From Betaproteobacteria bacterium Ga0077523 (lineage in GTDB: Bacteria > Pseudomonadota > Gammaproteobacteria > Burkholderiales > Ga0077523), in contig LNDQ01000120.1 in the NCBI GenBank assembly GCA_001464695.1, positions 108,739-172,738 on the forward strand: DNA of 64,000 nt. The letters run 5' to 3'. This document shows, one piece after another, positions 25,709 to 34,128 of the stretch; the first letter of the stretch is position 1; each line of letters begins with the position of its first letter. The position numbers and the translations under genes are program-made. The notes beneath the pieces were generated by a model that saw nothing but the letters and a program-made list of their open reading frames with translations, was not told the DNA's origin and did no database searches.

Positions 25709-26631
25709 TGGAAGTTGTCCTTGGTGTCGCGCATCAGGTGAATGAAGACGTCCTCGAGGGTGGGCTCCGATCGCTCCCAACGCTGTGCGCCATTCGCCCG
25801 CAACGGGGCCGTGTCGCGCTCGAGTGCAGCCGCATCGACGCCGCTCACGTGCAGCGCGTTGCCGAACTGGGTGACGTCGGCGACGCCGTCGAGGCTTTCG
25901 AGCTGCTCCTGCAGTTGCGGCAGGCCGGAACCGGTCACCGTCCAGGTGGAAAGCCCCTGCTGTGCGACTACTTCGTCGACGGTCCCGGACGTGAGGAGCG
26001 CCCCGTAGGCGATATACGCCAATCGGTGGCAGCGCTCCGCCTCATCCATGTAGTGGGTCGAGACCAGCACCGAGATGCCGGTCGCGGCCAGCGCGTGGAT
26101 CTCTTCCCAGAAGTCGCGCCGCGCCTTCGGGTCGACCCCGGCGGTCGGTTCGTCCAGCAACAGGAGCTTCGGTTCGTGCAGCATGCACGACGCCAGTGCG
26201 ACCCGTTGTTTCCAGCCCCCGGAGAGCGATCCCGCGAGCTGGTCGCGGCGCGAACCCAGCCCGAGCGCGTCGATGGCGCGGTCGACCACCGCGCGGCGTT
26301 GCCGCATGCCGTACATGCGCGCGACGAAATCGAGGTTCTCGCGGATGGTCAGGTCTTCCCAGAGCGAGAAGCGCTGCGTCATGTAGCCCACTTCACGCTT
26401 GATCGACGCGGTCTCGCGGATCACGTCGTGACCCAGGCAGGTCCCACTGCCGCTGTCGGGCGTCAGCAGGCCGCAGAGCATGCGGATCGACGTGGTCTTG
26501 CCGCTGCCGTTCGGCCCGAGGAAACCGAAGATCTCGCCGCGCCGCACCTGCAGGGAGAAGTCCTTCACCACGTGACGCGGGCCGAAGTGCTTGTTCAAGC
26601 CCTGCACGTCGACCACGAGATCGGCGTTCAT
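25705..26631 (-). CDS. ABC transporter ATPase (YbhF-like, single domain)
   Basis: 308 residues. Walker A G-P-N-G-S-G-K-T-T (39-47), signature L-S-G-G-W-K-Q-R near 138, Walker B L-L-L-L-D-E-P near 160 and the H-loop S-T-H-Y-M-D-E. A C-terminal extension of about 80 residues ends in E-P-T-L-E-D-V-F-I-H-L, typical of drug/DrrA-like exporters. E. coli YbhF carries two ATPase domains; this has one. Overlaps both neighbours by 4 bases. Confidence 0.9.
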   Translation of the reverse strand: MNADLVVDVQGLNKHFGPRHVVKDFSLQVRRGEIFGFLGPNGSGKTTSIRMLCGLLTPDSGSGTCLGHDVIRETASIKREVGYMTQRFSLWEDLTIRENLDFVARMYGMRQRRAVVDRAIDALGLGSRRDQLAGSLSGGWKQRVALASCMLHEPKLLLLDEPTAGVDPKARRDFWEEIHALAATGISVLVSTHYMDEAERCHRLAYIAYGALLTSGTVDEVVAQQGLSTWTVTGSGLPQLQEQLESLDGVADVTQFGNALHVSGVDAAALERDTAPLRANGAQRWERSEPTLEDVFIHLMRDTKDNFQ

Positions 26632-27584
26632 TGCAGCACCACGTCCACGGGCTGGCCGGGCTTCAACCGCGTGGCGTCCTTCGCGACCGGCCGCGCCTCC
26701 ACCATGAACACCAGCTTGGCGCGCGATTCGCGGCTGTAGATCACGGGCGGGGTGTACTCAGCCTGGGACGACACGTAGGAGAGCGTCGCCGCGATGTCCT
26801 CGCCGCAACCGTCGCAGTGCACGCGCACCGTGTGCCCCATCTTCAACTGGCCCACCACGGTCTCCGGCACGAAGAAGCGCACTTTCACGTTCTCGGGGGG
26901 CAGCAGGCTCACCACCGGCTTGCCGGCAGGCACCCACTCGCCCACCACGTAGAACGTCTCCTGCACGAAGCCTGCGGCCGGTGCCTTCTGCGCCTTCTGA
27001 TCGAGTTTCCATTCGGCCTGCGCCACGACCGCCTGGGCCGCACCCGCCTCAGCGCGAGCCGACGCGAGTTCTGCCGGGCGGCCGATGCTCTGGCGCCCGT
27101 ACGCCAGTTGCGCCCGCGCTTCCTGCAGATCGGCCTCGTTGCGTTGCACCGCCGAGCGCCAAGTATCGACGGCCGCTTGCGAGATGAAGCCGTCGCGCAG
27201 CAGCTTCTCGTTGCGGGCGAGCTGTGTCCTCGAATAGTCGAGAGCAGCGATGGCCTTCTCCACGGCGGCCTCGAGCGCCTGCACCTGTGCCGTGCGCTGT
27301 GCGCCGCTCAGGTCCGACACCTTGGCTTCCGCGGCGCGCAGGCGCTGTTCCGATTCGCGCCGTGCCGCCGTCTCGTTCGCCTGTTCGAGTGCGAACAGCG
27401 GTGCACCCGCCTCGATGCGCTGGCCGCGCGCGACGCTCAGGCGTTCGAGCGAGCCGCCGTAAGGTGCCGCCACCAGAACGTATTCGCCCTCGGCGTAGCC
27501 CAGGAAGCTCGCGGACTTCTGCGTCTCGCAGGCCGACAGCAACGCGGCGCTCGCCGCGATCAGTATTGCGGACTTCCTCGTCAT
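26628..27584 (-). CDS. HlyD-type periplasmic adaptor (YbhG-like), probable lipoprotein
   Basis: 318 residues. The N-terminus S-A-A-L-L-S-A-C contains a lipobox (L-S-A-C, Cys19), so it should be a lipid-anchored membrane-fusion protein. The order is beta-barrel/lipoyl half (Y-G-G-S-L-E-R-L-S-V-A-R-G), a long alpha-helical coiled-coil hairpin (about 70-195), then the second lipoyl half (A-P-A-A-G-F-V-Q-E) and barrel. It links the ABC-2 exporter to an outer-membrane channel encoded elsewhere. Confidence 0.88.
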   Translation of the reverse strand: MTRKSAILIAASAALLSACETQKSASFLGYAEGEYVLVAAPYGGSLERLSVARGQRIEAGAPLFALEQANETAARRESEQRLRAAEAKVSDLSGAQRTAQVQALEAAVEKAIAALDYSRTQLARNEKLLRDGFISQAAVDTWRSAVQRNEADLQEARAQLAYGRQSIGRPAELASARAEAGAAQAVVAQAEWKLDQKAQKAPAAGFVQETFYVVGEWVPAGKPVVSLLPPENVKVRFFVPETVVGQLKMGHTVRVHCDGCGEDIAATLSYVSSQAEYTPPVIYSRESRAKLVFMVEARPVAKDATRLKPGQPVDVVLQ

Positions 27585-28210
27585 GATCCTCTCCCCGTCT
27601 TGGCTGATGCGCTCCGGCGTGCAGGCGACTTCTCGCCCGCGGCGGGTGGCGCGTCCATCAGAAACTTCTCGATGGCGATCCGTGCGAGCGCGGCGCTCTC
27701 CTTGCGCGAGCGCGAGTCGTTGCGCGCCACGTTGAGAATCGCGATGCCCACCATGAGCGTGTGGAACGCGGCAATCGTGTCTTCGTCCAGGTCCTTGCCC
27801 AGCATGCGGAACAGGTTTCCCATGTGATGCCGCACCGTGGCGACGAAGTCGCGCATGAACTGGCGCACGTCCGGATCCTGGTCGGCCGTCACGACCAGGC
27901 CCAGCATGACTCGCGTGCGTCGGACGTCGGCCACCTGCTCACCCGCCATGCGGGCGAATGTTTCCAGGTCGAAGCCGCCGGGAGGGATCCCGGCCGCCAT
28001 CGTCGCCATCAGCGACTGCAGCGAATGCACGGCGATGGCCTTCAGGAGGTCCATCCGCGTCGGAAAGTAGTACGTCAGGTGGCTTTGCCGCACACCCGCC
28101 GCGGCGGCGATCTTGGGCTGGGTGAGTTCGGTAACGCCGTGCTCGGCCAGCAGGCCGAGCGCAGCTTCGAGGATGCGGGTCTTGACGTCGGTGGCGATGT
28201 CGCGGGCCAT
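27581..28210 (-). CDS. TetR-family repressor of the exporter operon (CecR-like)
   Basis: 209 residues. N-terminal helix-turn-helix (T-R-I-L-E-A-A-L-G-L-L-A-E-H-G-V, then P-K-I-A-A-A-A-G-V-R-Q-S-H-L-T-Y-Y-F), with a variable ligand domain. First gene of the operon; its stop overlaps the HlyD start (ATGA). Two 16-base operators lie just upstream, so autorepression of the whole operon is likely. The layout parallels E. coli cecR-ybhGFSR; the inducer is unknown. Confidence 0.88.
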   Translation of the reverse strand: MARDIATDVKTRILEAALGLLAEHGVTELTQPKIAAAAGVRQSHLTYYFPTRMDLLKAIAVHSLQSLMATMAAGIPPGGFDLETFARMAGEQVADVRRTRVMLGLVVTADQDPDVRQFMRDFVATVRHHMGNLFRMLGKDLDEDTIAAFHTLMVGIAILNVARNDSRSRKESAALARIAIEKFLMDAPPAAGEKSPARRSASAKTGRGS

Positions 28211-28228
28211 GATGCGGTTCTGTTCGAT

Positions 28229-28265
28229 TTGGTTAATGTACCAATATTATTGGTAATCGTACCAA
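28229..28265. promoter_or_regulatory. Double TetR operator, two 16-base palindromes 21 bases apart
   Basis: TTGGTTAATGTACCAA (28229-28244) and TTGGTAATCGTACCAA (28250-28265). Each is TTGGT-N6-ACCAA, palindromic by itself, and their centres are 21 bases (two helical turns) apart. They start 19 bases upstream of the tetR ATG and are AT-rich in a GC-rich setting, so they probably overlap the operon promoter. Side-by-side binding of two TetR dimers is expected. Confidence 0.8.
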
Positions 28266-28362
28266 CGCCTGTCAAGCGTTTTGCCGGTGCTCCAGCCACG
28301 GGGCACGGCTGACCCAGGCCGCCCCATGCGAGAATCCCGCTCCCCGCCCTGGAACCGACGAC

Positions 28363-29574
28363 ATGAAGCCCGACCTCCGCGCCCGCCCCGCCGTCCGCCA
28401 ACTGCGCAGCTCCAAGATCCGGGAGGTGGCCAACGCCGGCATGGGCCGGGAGGACGTGCTGCCCTTCTGGTTCGGCGAGCCGGACGAGGTCACGCCGGAG
28501 TTCATCCGCCGGGCCGGCATGGCGGCGTTGGAGGAAGGCGACACCTTCTACACGCAGAATCTCGGCATTCCGCCGTTGCGCGAAGCGTTGGCCGAGTACG
28601 TGACGCGCCTGCACCGCCCGACCACGCCCGACGAGATCGTGCTCACCAACTCGGGCATGTCGGCCCTGATGATCGCGACCCAGGCGCTGGTCGGACCCGG
28701 CGACCGCGCTGTGATCGTGACGCCCGTGTGGCCCAACCTGGTCGAGATCCCCAAGATCGTCGGCGCCCAGGCGGTGACCTTTCCCCTCACTTTCCGGCAC
28801 GGCGCCTGGACTCTCGACCTCGACCGACTGATCGCGACGTTGACGCCCGGCACGCGCCTCCTGATGCTCAACTCGCCCAACAATCCCACCGGCTGGACCA
28901 TCGACCGGGCGTCCCAGCAGGCGATCCTGGAACATTGCCGGCGACTCGGCATCTGGATCCTCGCCGACGATGCCTACGAACGGCTGTACTTCGGCAACGG
29001 CACCGACGAATGGGGGCCGGTCGCACCCTGCTTCCTCGACATCGCCACACCGGAGGATCGCGTGGTGGCGACCAATACCTTCTCGAAATCGTGGCTGATG
29101 ACCGGCTGGCGCCTGGGCTGGATCGTCGGGCCTGCCGAGCTCACCGAGGACTTCGGCACCCTCATCGAGTACAACACCTCCTGCGCCCCCGGGTTCGTCC
29201 AGCGCGCCGGACTCGTGGCGGTGCGCGAGGGTGAGCCGGTCATCGCTCGCACCGTGGCGCGCTACCGCAAGGCGCGCGACTTCCTCGTGGAACGCCTGAA
29301 CGCCATCGACGGCATCGAGGCCGCCCTGCCCTCCGGCGCCATGTACGTATTCTTCCGCGTCGCCGGGCTCGAGGACAGCTTCGACCTGTGCCGACGGCTG
29401 GTCCTCGAAGCGGGCCTCGGCCTCGCACCGGGCATCGCCTTCGGTCCCGAAGGCGAGGGCTACGTGCGCTGGTGTTTCGCGACCGACATCCCGCGGCTCG
29501 AACTCGGTCTCGATCGCTTCGTCACGGGGCTCGAACGCTTGCGCGCGGCGCCGAAAGCGCGGGTGAGCGCATGA
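28363..29574 (+). CDS. Class I/II pyridoxal-phosphate aminotransferase
   Basis: 403 residues of the aspartate-aminotransferase fold. W-F-G-E-P-D-E-V (36-43) near the N-terminus, S-P-N-N-P-T-G-W (171-178), A-D-D-A-Y-E-R (201-207) and the PLP lysine at K242 in T-F-S-K-S-W, followed by M-T-G-W-R-L-G-W. Substrate unassigned. It is divergent from the TetR operon across the double operator and its stop overlaps the next start (ATGA), coupling it to the permease-like gene. Confidence 0.87.
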   Translation: MKPDLRARPAVRQLRSSKIREVANAGMGREDVLPFWFGEPDEVTPEFIRRAGMAALEEGDTFYTQNLGIPPLREALAEYVTRLHRPTTPDEIVLTNSGMSALMIATQALVGPGDRAVIVTPVWPNLVEIPKIVGAQAVTFPLTFRHGAWTLDLDRLIATLTPGTRLLMLNSPNNPTGWTIDRASQQAILEHCRRLGIWILADDAYERLYFGNGTDEWGPVAPCFLDIATPEDRVVATNTFSKSWLMTGWRLGWIVGPAELTEDFGTLIEYNTSCAPGFVQRAGLVAVREGEPVIARTVARYRKARDFLVERLNAIDGIEAALPSGAMYVFFRVAGLEDSFDLCRRLVLEAGLGLAPGIAFGPEGEGYVRWCFATDIPRLELGLDRFVTGLERLRAAPKARVSA

Positions 29575-30535
29575 GTTCGCCGGCCAGCCGATATGAAGTC
29601 GCCGCGTGGATTCTCGCGGCGGTCGGCCTGTTCCTGATCCTCAAGCTGCACCTGCTGCCGGCGCTGCTCGCGGGGCTCCTCACCTACGAACTGGTGCATG
29701 TCATCGCGCGACGCCTGCGCCTGGTGCAACTCGGCGGGCATCGCGCCAAGGTGGTGGCCGTGGGCCTGCTCGCCATCATCGTCGTGACGCTGCTGACCCT
29801 GGCCGTCATCGGCATCATCGCCTTCTTCCGCAGCGATCTGGGCAACATCGGCACGCTGCTCACCAAGATGGCCGATATCCTCGACAGCGCGCGCAGCAAG
29901 CTGCCCGACTGGATGGAAGCGCGCCTGCCGGACAACGCCACGGAGCTGCGCGTCAACCTGACCGACTGGCTGCGCGAGCACTCCACCGAAGTGCAATCCG
30001 TCGGCAAGGAGGCCGGCCGCGCCTTCGCCCACATCCTCGTGGGCATGGTGATCGGCGCCATGATTTCGCTGCGCGAAGTGCGCGATGCCAACGGTCTCGG
30101 CCCGCTTGCCCGCGCCCTGGCCGAGCGCGCCGATCGCCTCGGCAACGCCTTCCGCCGCATCGTGTTCGCGCAGATCCGCATTTCCGCGCTCAACACCTTC
30201 CTCACCAGCATCTACCTGGTGGGCGTGCTGCCCTTGCTCGGCATCCAGCTGCCGCTGGTCAAGACCATGATCGCGGTCACGTTCATCGCCGGGCTCCTGC
30301 CGGTGCTCGGCAACCTGATCTCGAACACGGTGATCGTGATCGTGAGCCTGTCGTTCTCGCTCGGCGCTGCGGTGGGCTCGCTCGCGTTCCTGGTGATCAT
30401 CCACAAGCTCGAATACTTCGTCTGTTGCTCGCGATGCTGTCCATGGAAGCGGCGTTCGGTGTGGCCGGGGTCATCGCCGCACCGGTCTACTACGCTTACC
30501 TCAAGGACGAGCTGTCGAGCCGGAAGATGCTCTGA
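29571..30535 (+). pseudogene. AI-2E-family permease with internal deletion and frameshift
   Basis: Reads as an AI-2E family (PerM/YdiK-like) permease: paired N-terminal helices, a soluble loop, and G-L-L-P-V-L-G-N-L-I-S-N near 245. After I-H-K-L-E-Y-F (about nt 30420) the frame shifts. The C-terminal piece L-L-L-A-M-L-S-M-E-A-A-F-G-V-A-G continues in another frame to the stop at 30535. From the family pattern (K-L-E-Y-F-x-N-A-R-I-V-G ... A-W-E-L-L-L-A-M) about 15 codons are missing at the junction. Either a genuine inactivating deletion or a sequencing/assembly error; the unshifted frame would run to 30878 as nonsense over the porin. Confidence 0.8.
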
Positions 30536-30579
30536 CGCTGCGCGTGATCGGCTAGTCGGACCTGCACCACGGCAACCCG

Positions 30580-32001
30580 ATGATCCGCGCGCGCACCGGA
30601 CTCTGCGTTCGCCTGGCGGTACTGCTGTGCGCCACGCCAGGCGCCGTGAACGCGCAGACTGCCGCCCCCGAGGTCGCGTGCCGGATGCGCCCGGCATTCC
30701 CGGCCATGCGTTACGAGGAGAACTGGCGCTTCCTCGCGGATCCGAGCTGCCGGACCGACCCTTGGGATCGGGTGAAATACATCGACCTCGGACCCGAGCG
30801 TTACCTCTCGCTTGGCGGCGATGCACGCATCCGCTACGAGCGGTTCGAGAATCCGGGCTTCGGCCAGGGCGTGGATGATCGCAACGGTTATCTCCTGCAG
30901 CGCTACCTGTTCCACGGCGACCTGCACCTCGGTCCGCGCCTGCGCTTCTTCGGTCAACTCGAATCCGCGTTGGTGGACGGACGGCGCGCGGGTCCGCGCC
31001 CGACCGACGAGAACCGCATCGACGTGAACCAGATGTTCGTCGAATGGCGCACGCCGCTGCGCGAGCACGACTGGGTCGCCGTTCGTGCCGGCCGCCAGGA
31101 GGTGGAGCTCGGTTCGGCCCAGTTCACCTCGGCCCGCGACGGCTTGAACGATCGCCTGAGTTTCGACGGCATCCGTGCCCTGGGCGAGATCGCGACCTGG
31201 CGCTTCCATGCGATGGCAACGCGCGTCGTTCCGGTCAATCCCGGTCCCTTCGACGACGCGTCCGGTCCCGACGCGACGATGTCGGGCTTCTACCTCGCGC
31301 GCTCGCACACGCTGCTGCCCGACGGCAACGGCGTCGGCTATGCCAGCCGGCGCACGCGATCGAACGGCGTCTACGCCGATGCCACCGGGGCGGAGGAGCG
31401 CATCACCGCCGGCACGCGCTGGTGGGGCCGCGGCGAGCAGTGGGACTACAGCTTCGAAACCGGCATCCAACGCGGACGGTTGGGCGGCAGCGACATCCGC
31501 GCCTGGTATGTGAACACCGACAACGGGTGGACCTGGCCGGAAGTCACCTGGCGCCCGCGCCTCGGCATCCGCTTCTCGATCGGCAGCGGCGACGGCACGC
31601 CGGGCGACGGCGTGCTCGGCACGTTCAGTCCGCTGTTCGCCGCCACCGCCTATTCCGGGCTGGCGGGCCTGGTCGGGCCGTCCAACAGCGTCAATCTCGC
31701 ACCGTCGCTGCGTTTCCAGCTGAGCGAAGCAGTCCTGCTCACAGCCGGCACCAGCGTGTTCTGGCGCCAGTCGCGATCCGACGGCATCTACGACATCGCC
31801 AGTGACATGTTGCGCCCACCGGGATCGAGCGATGCCCGCCATGTCGGCACGCAACCGACGCTCCAGGTCACCTGGACGCCGACGCGGCACGTGACCATAT
31901 TCACGACGCTGTCGTACTTCAGGACCGGCCGCTTCCTGCGCGAGACGCCACCGGGCGAGAACGTCACCTACTTCACCATGTGGTGGGCCTATCGGTTCTA
32001 G
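30580..32001 (+). CDS. Alginate-export (AlgE-like) outer-membrane beta-barrel
   Basis: 473 residues, signal peptide about 1-25 (A-V-N-A-Q-T). The mature protein alternates hydrophobic strands and ends in a C-terminal aromatic (W-W-A-Y-R-F), the outer-membrane barrel signal. The pattern Y-L-S-L-G-G-D-A-R-I-R-Y-E and V-R-A-G-R-Q-E-V near 158-165 matches the alginate-export family (AlgE_2/PF13372), many members of which are general porins. No alginate genes are nearby, so a solute-uptake porin for the adjacent catabolic cluster is plausible. Confidence 0.85.
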   Translation: MIRARTGLCVRLAVLLCATPGAVNAQTAAPEVACRMRPAFPAMRYEENWRFLADPSCRTDPWDRVKYIDLGPERYLSLGGDARIRYERFENPGFGQGVDDRNGYLLQRYLFHGDLHLGPRLRFFGQLESALVDGRRAGPRPTDENRIDVNQMFVEWRTPLREHDWVAVRAGRQEVELGSAQFTSARDGLNDRLSFDGIRALGEIATWRFHAMATRVVPVNPGPFDDASGPDATMSGFYLARSHTLLPDGNGVGYASRRTRSNGVYADATGAEERITAGTRWWGRGEQWDYSFETGIQRGRLGGSDIRAWYVNTDNGWTWPEVTWRPRLGIRFSIGSGDGTPGDGVLGTFSPLFAATAYSGLAGLVGPSNSVNLAPSLRFQLSEAVLLTAGTSVFWRQSRSDGIYDIASDMLRPPGSSDARHVGTQPTLQVTWTPTRHVTIFTTLSYFRTGRFLRETPPGENVTYFTMWWAYRF

Positions 32002-32130
32002 GGCCTGTCAACACTTGGAACGGACCTGCGCCGGGCGCACCGGGTATGCGAAACTGGGCCGTCGATGCCAGGGCGGCATGATCCAGTCACGGCGCGTCGA
32101 TCGCACACACATGTCCACGAGGGAGAAGGA

Positions 32131-32898
32131 ATGAGAATAGTCGCCGTGACCGGAGGCGCCAGCGGCATCGGCCGGGCCGCCTGCGAGGTGCTGGCCGCCA
32201 AGGGTTGGAAGGTGGTGGTGCTCGACGTGAATGCCGAAGGGGCCAAGGAAGTCGCGGCACGCATCGGCGGCGACGCCTACACCCTGGATGTCGGCGACGA
32301 AAAGGCGGTGGAAACGGTTGCCGCCCAAGTGGAAAAGGAAATCGGTCCGGTCTTCGGTCTCGTCAACTCCGCCGGCATCCTGTCGAGCCCGGTGCCGCCG
32401 GAGGAACTGCCGATCGCGGAATGGGATCGCGTCGTGCACATCAACCAGCGCGGCACCTACGTGACCTCGCTCGCTTTCGGACTGCGCATGAAGGCGCGGC
32501 GCGCCGGCGCCATCGTCAACATCGCCTCGATCACCGCCTGGCGCTCGGTGCCCTTGCACAGCTATGCCGCGACCAAGGCCGCCATCGTCTCCATCACCCG
32601 GAACCTCGCTGCCGAGTGGGGGCCCAGCGGGGTGCGCGTCAACTCCGTGTCGCCCGGGTTCACGCGCTCGCCGGCGCTGCAGGCCAAACTCGATTCCGGC
32701 GAACGCGACGCGTTGGCGCTCAAACGCGCGACGGCACTGCGCCGGTTGATGGAGCCGGAGGAGTCCGCCTACGCCATGGCGTTCCTGCTGTCCGACGAGG
32801 CCGCCGGGATCACCGGCATCGACATCCCCGTGGACGGCGGCTGGCTGGTGGCGCAATCATGGGCAAGCTACCCGCGCGTCCGCGGCGATTGGCCTTGA
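32131..32898 (+). CDS. SDR-family oxidoreductase
   Basis: 255 residues from the ATG at 32131, preceded by GGGAGAAGGA. Classical short-chain dehydrogenase: T-G-G-A-S-G-I-G (7-14), V-N-S-A-G near 88, catalytic S-Y-A-A-T-K and C-terminal P-V-D-G-G-W. Asp34 in V-V-L-D-V-N suggests NAD preference. Substrate unknown. It precedes a family B repeat and the LysR gene. Confidence 0.87.
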   Translation: MRIVAVTGGASGIGRAACEVLAAKGWKVVVLDVNAEGAKEVAARIGGDAYTLDVGDEKAVETVAAQVEKEIGPVFGLVNSAGILSSPVPPEELPIAEWDRVVHINQRGTYVTSLAFGLRMKARRAGAIVNIASITAWRSVPLHSYAATKAAIVSITRNLAAEWGPSGVRVNSVSPGFTRSPALQAKLDSGERDALALKRATALRRLMEPEESAYAMAFLLSDEAAGITGIDIPVDGGWLVAQSWASYPRVRGDWP

Positions 32899-32925
32899 GG
32901 CCGGAGACCGCCAAGGATTTGCCGT

Positions 32926-33005
32926 GACGTCCCCCCCGATGGGCCTGCGGCCCTTCCCGCCGAGGGGGCCAACCCTCTCGTGGGCTGAGGCCGGCGAGGG
33001 CTGAC
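32926..33005 (+). repeat. Dispersed intergenic repeat, family B
   Basis: GACGTCCCCCCCGATGGGCC, then TGCGGCCCTTCCCGCCGAGG, ending CCGGCGAGGGCTGACC. It fills the gap between the SDR stop and the LysR start; the GTG used to start LysR lies immediately after it. Confidence 0.8.
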
Positions 33006-33006
33006 C

Positions 33007-33891
33007 GTGCTCCCCGACCTCGTCTCGCTCGCCCTGTTCGTGCGCGTCGCCGAGACGCGCAGCATCACCAAGGCAGCGGAAGCGAGCCACATCGCCCTGG
33101 CCGCGGCGAGCCGGCGCATGACGTTGCTCGAGCACCAGTTCGGCGTGAAGCTGCTCGAACGCACGGCGCGTGGGGCGGAACTCACCGCGGCAGGTCGGGC
33201 CGTTCTCCACCGCGCACGACAGATTCTCAATCAGGTCGATCAACTGAAATCGGAGCTCACCGAGTACGCTTCCGGCGGCAAGGGCCACGTGCGCATCCAG
33301 GCGAGCGCCTCGGCGATCTCGCAGTTCCTGCCGGCAGACCTCGCGAGCTTTTCTGCTGCGGCGCCGCAAGTGGTGATCGCACTGGAAGAGCGCTTCAGCG
33401 GCGAGATCGCACAGGCGCTGCGCGAAGGTGCTACCGACGTCGGCGTCCTCATGGAAGGCACGCCCATGGACGGCCTCGAATGGTTCGACTACAAGGGCGA
33501 CCAGCTCGTGGCCGTGGTACCGAAAGGACACCCGCTGCGCAGTCGCAGCGTCGTCTTCTCGGCGTTGCTCGACTACGATTTCGTGTCGCTCGAGAGCGGC
33601 ACGGCCATCACGCGGCTCCTCAGCGACCAGGCGGCGGTTGCACGGCGTCCGCTGCGCAATCGCATCCAGGTGCACAGCTTCGCGGCGCTGTGCAAGATGA
33701 TCGAATCCGGGCTCGGCATCGGTGTCCTGCCGGAAGGGGCCGCGAAGCCCTTCGTGTCGGCCATGCAGCTCAGGCTCGTGCGCCTGAGCGATGCCTGGGC
33801 CAAGCGTCGCATGTACGTGTGCGTGCGGGAGTACGGCGCACTGCCGCCCATCGCCCGCAAGCTGGTGGATCACCTGACCGGCCGCAAGTAG
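33007..33891 (+). CDS. LysR-family transcriptional regulator
   Basis: 294 residues. N-terminal winged helix (L-V-S-L-A-L-F-V-R-V-A-E-T-R-S-I-T-K-A-A, then S-R-R-M-T-L-L-E-H-Q-F-G-V-K-L-L-E-R) and a periplasmic-binding-like effector domain (from about residue 90), with L-G-I-G-V-L-P near 237. The GTG start directly follows a family B repeat. It points into the Liv transport and CoA-catabolism genes on the same strand, so it probably controls them; a LysR gene co-oriented with its targets is less common than a divergent one. Confidence 0.87.
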   Translation: MLPDLVSLALFVRVAETRSITKAAEASHIALAAASRRMTLLEHQFGVKLLERTARGAELTAAGRAVLHRARQILNQVDQLKSELTEYASGGKGHVRIQASASAISQFLPADLASFSAAAPQVVIALEERFSGEIAQALREGATDVGVLMEGTPMDGLEWFDYKGDQLVAVVPKGHPLRSRSVVFSALLDYDFVSLESGTAITRLLSDQAAVARRPLRNRIQVHSFAALCKMIESGLGIGVLPEGAAKPFVSAMQLRLVRLSDAWAKRRMYVCVREYGALPPIARKLVDHLTGRK

Positions 33892-34128
33892 CTGTTGCCG
33901 CACCGCCGCAAGGGGCGCGGCCTTCGCAGACGGCGAAGTCACCTTGCCCGATTTGCACTCCCGCGGCTGTGTTGGTTTCCCGCGAAGTGGGTTAGGCTGT
34001 ACTTCGTGCCTCGTGGGCAGTCAAGACCCACGAGCATCCGCGCGTCGTCGGGCGCCAAGACCCGGGAGACCGCAGCAGCAAGGCGCGTCGCGACCATGGG
34101 CGACGGCAACCACATCGAGGAGGAGACT

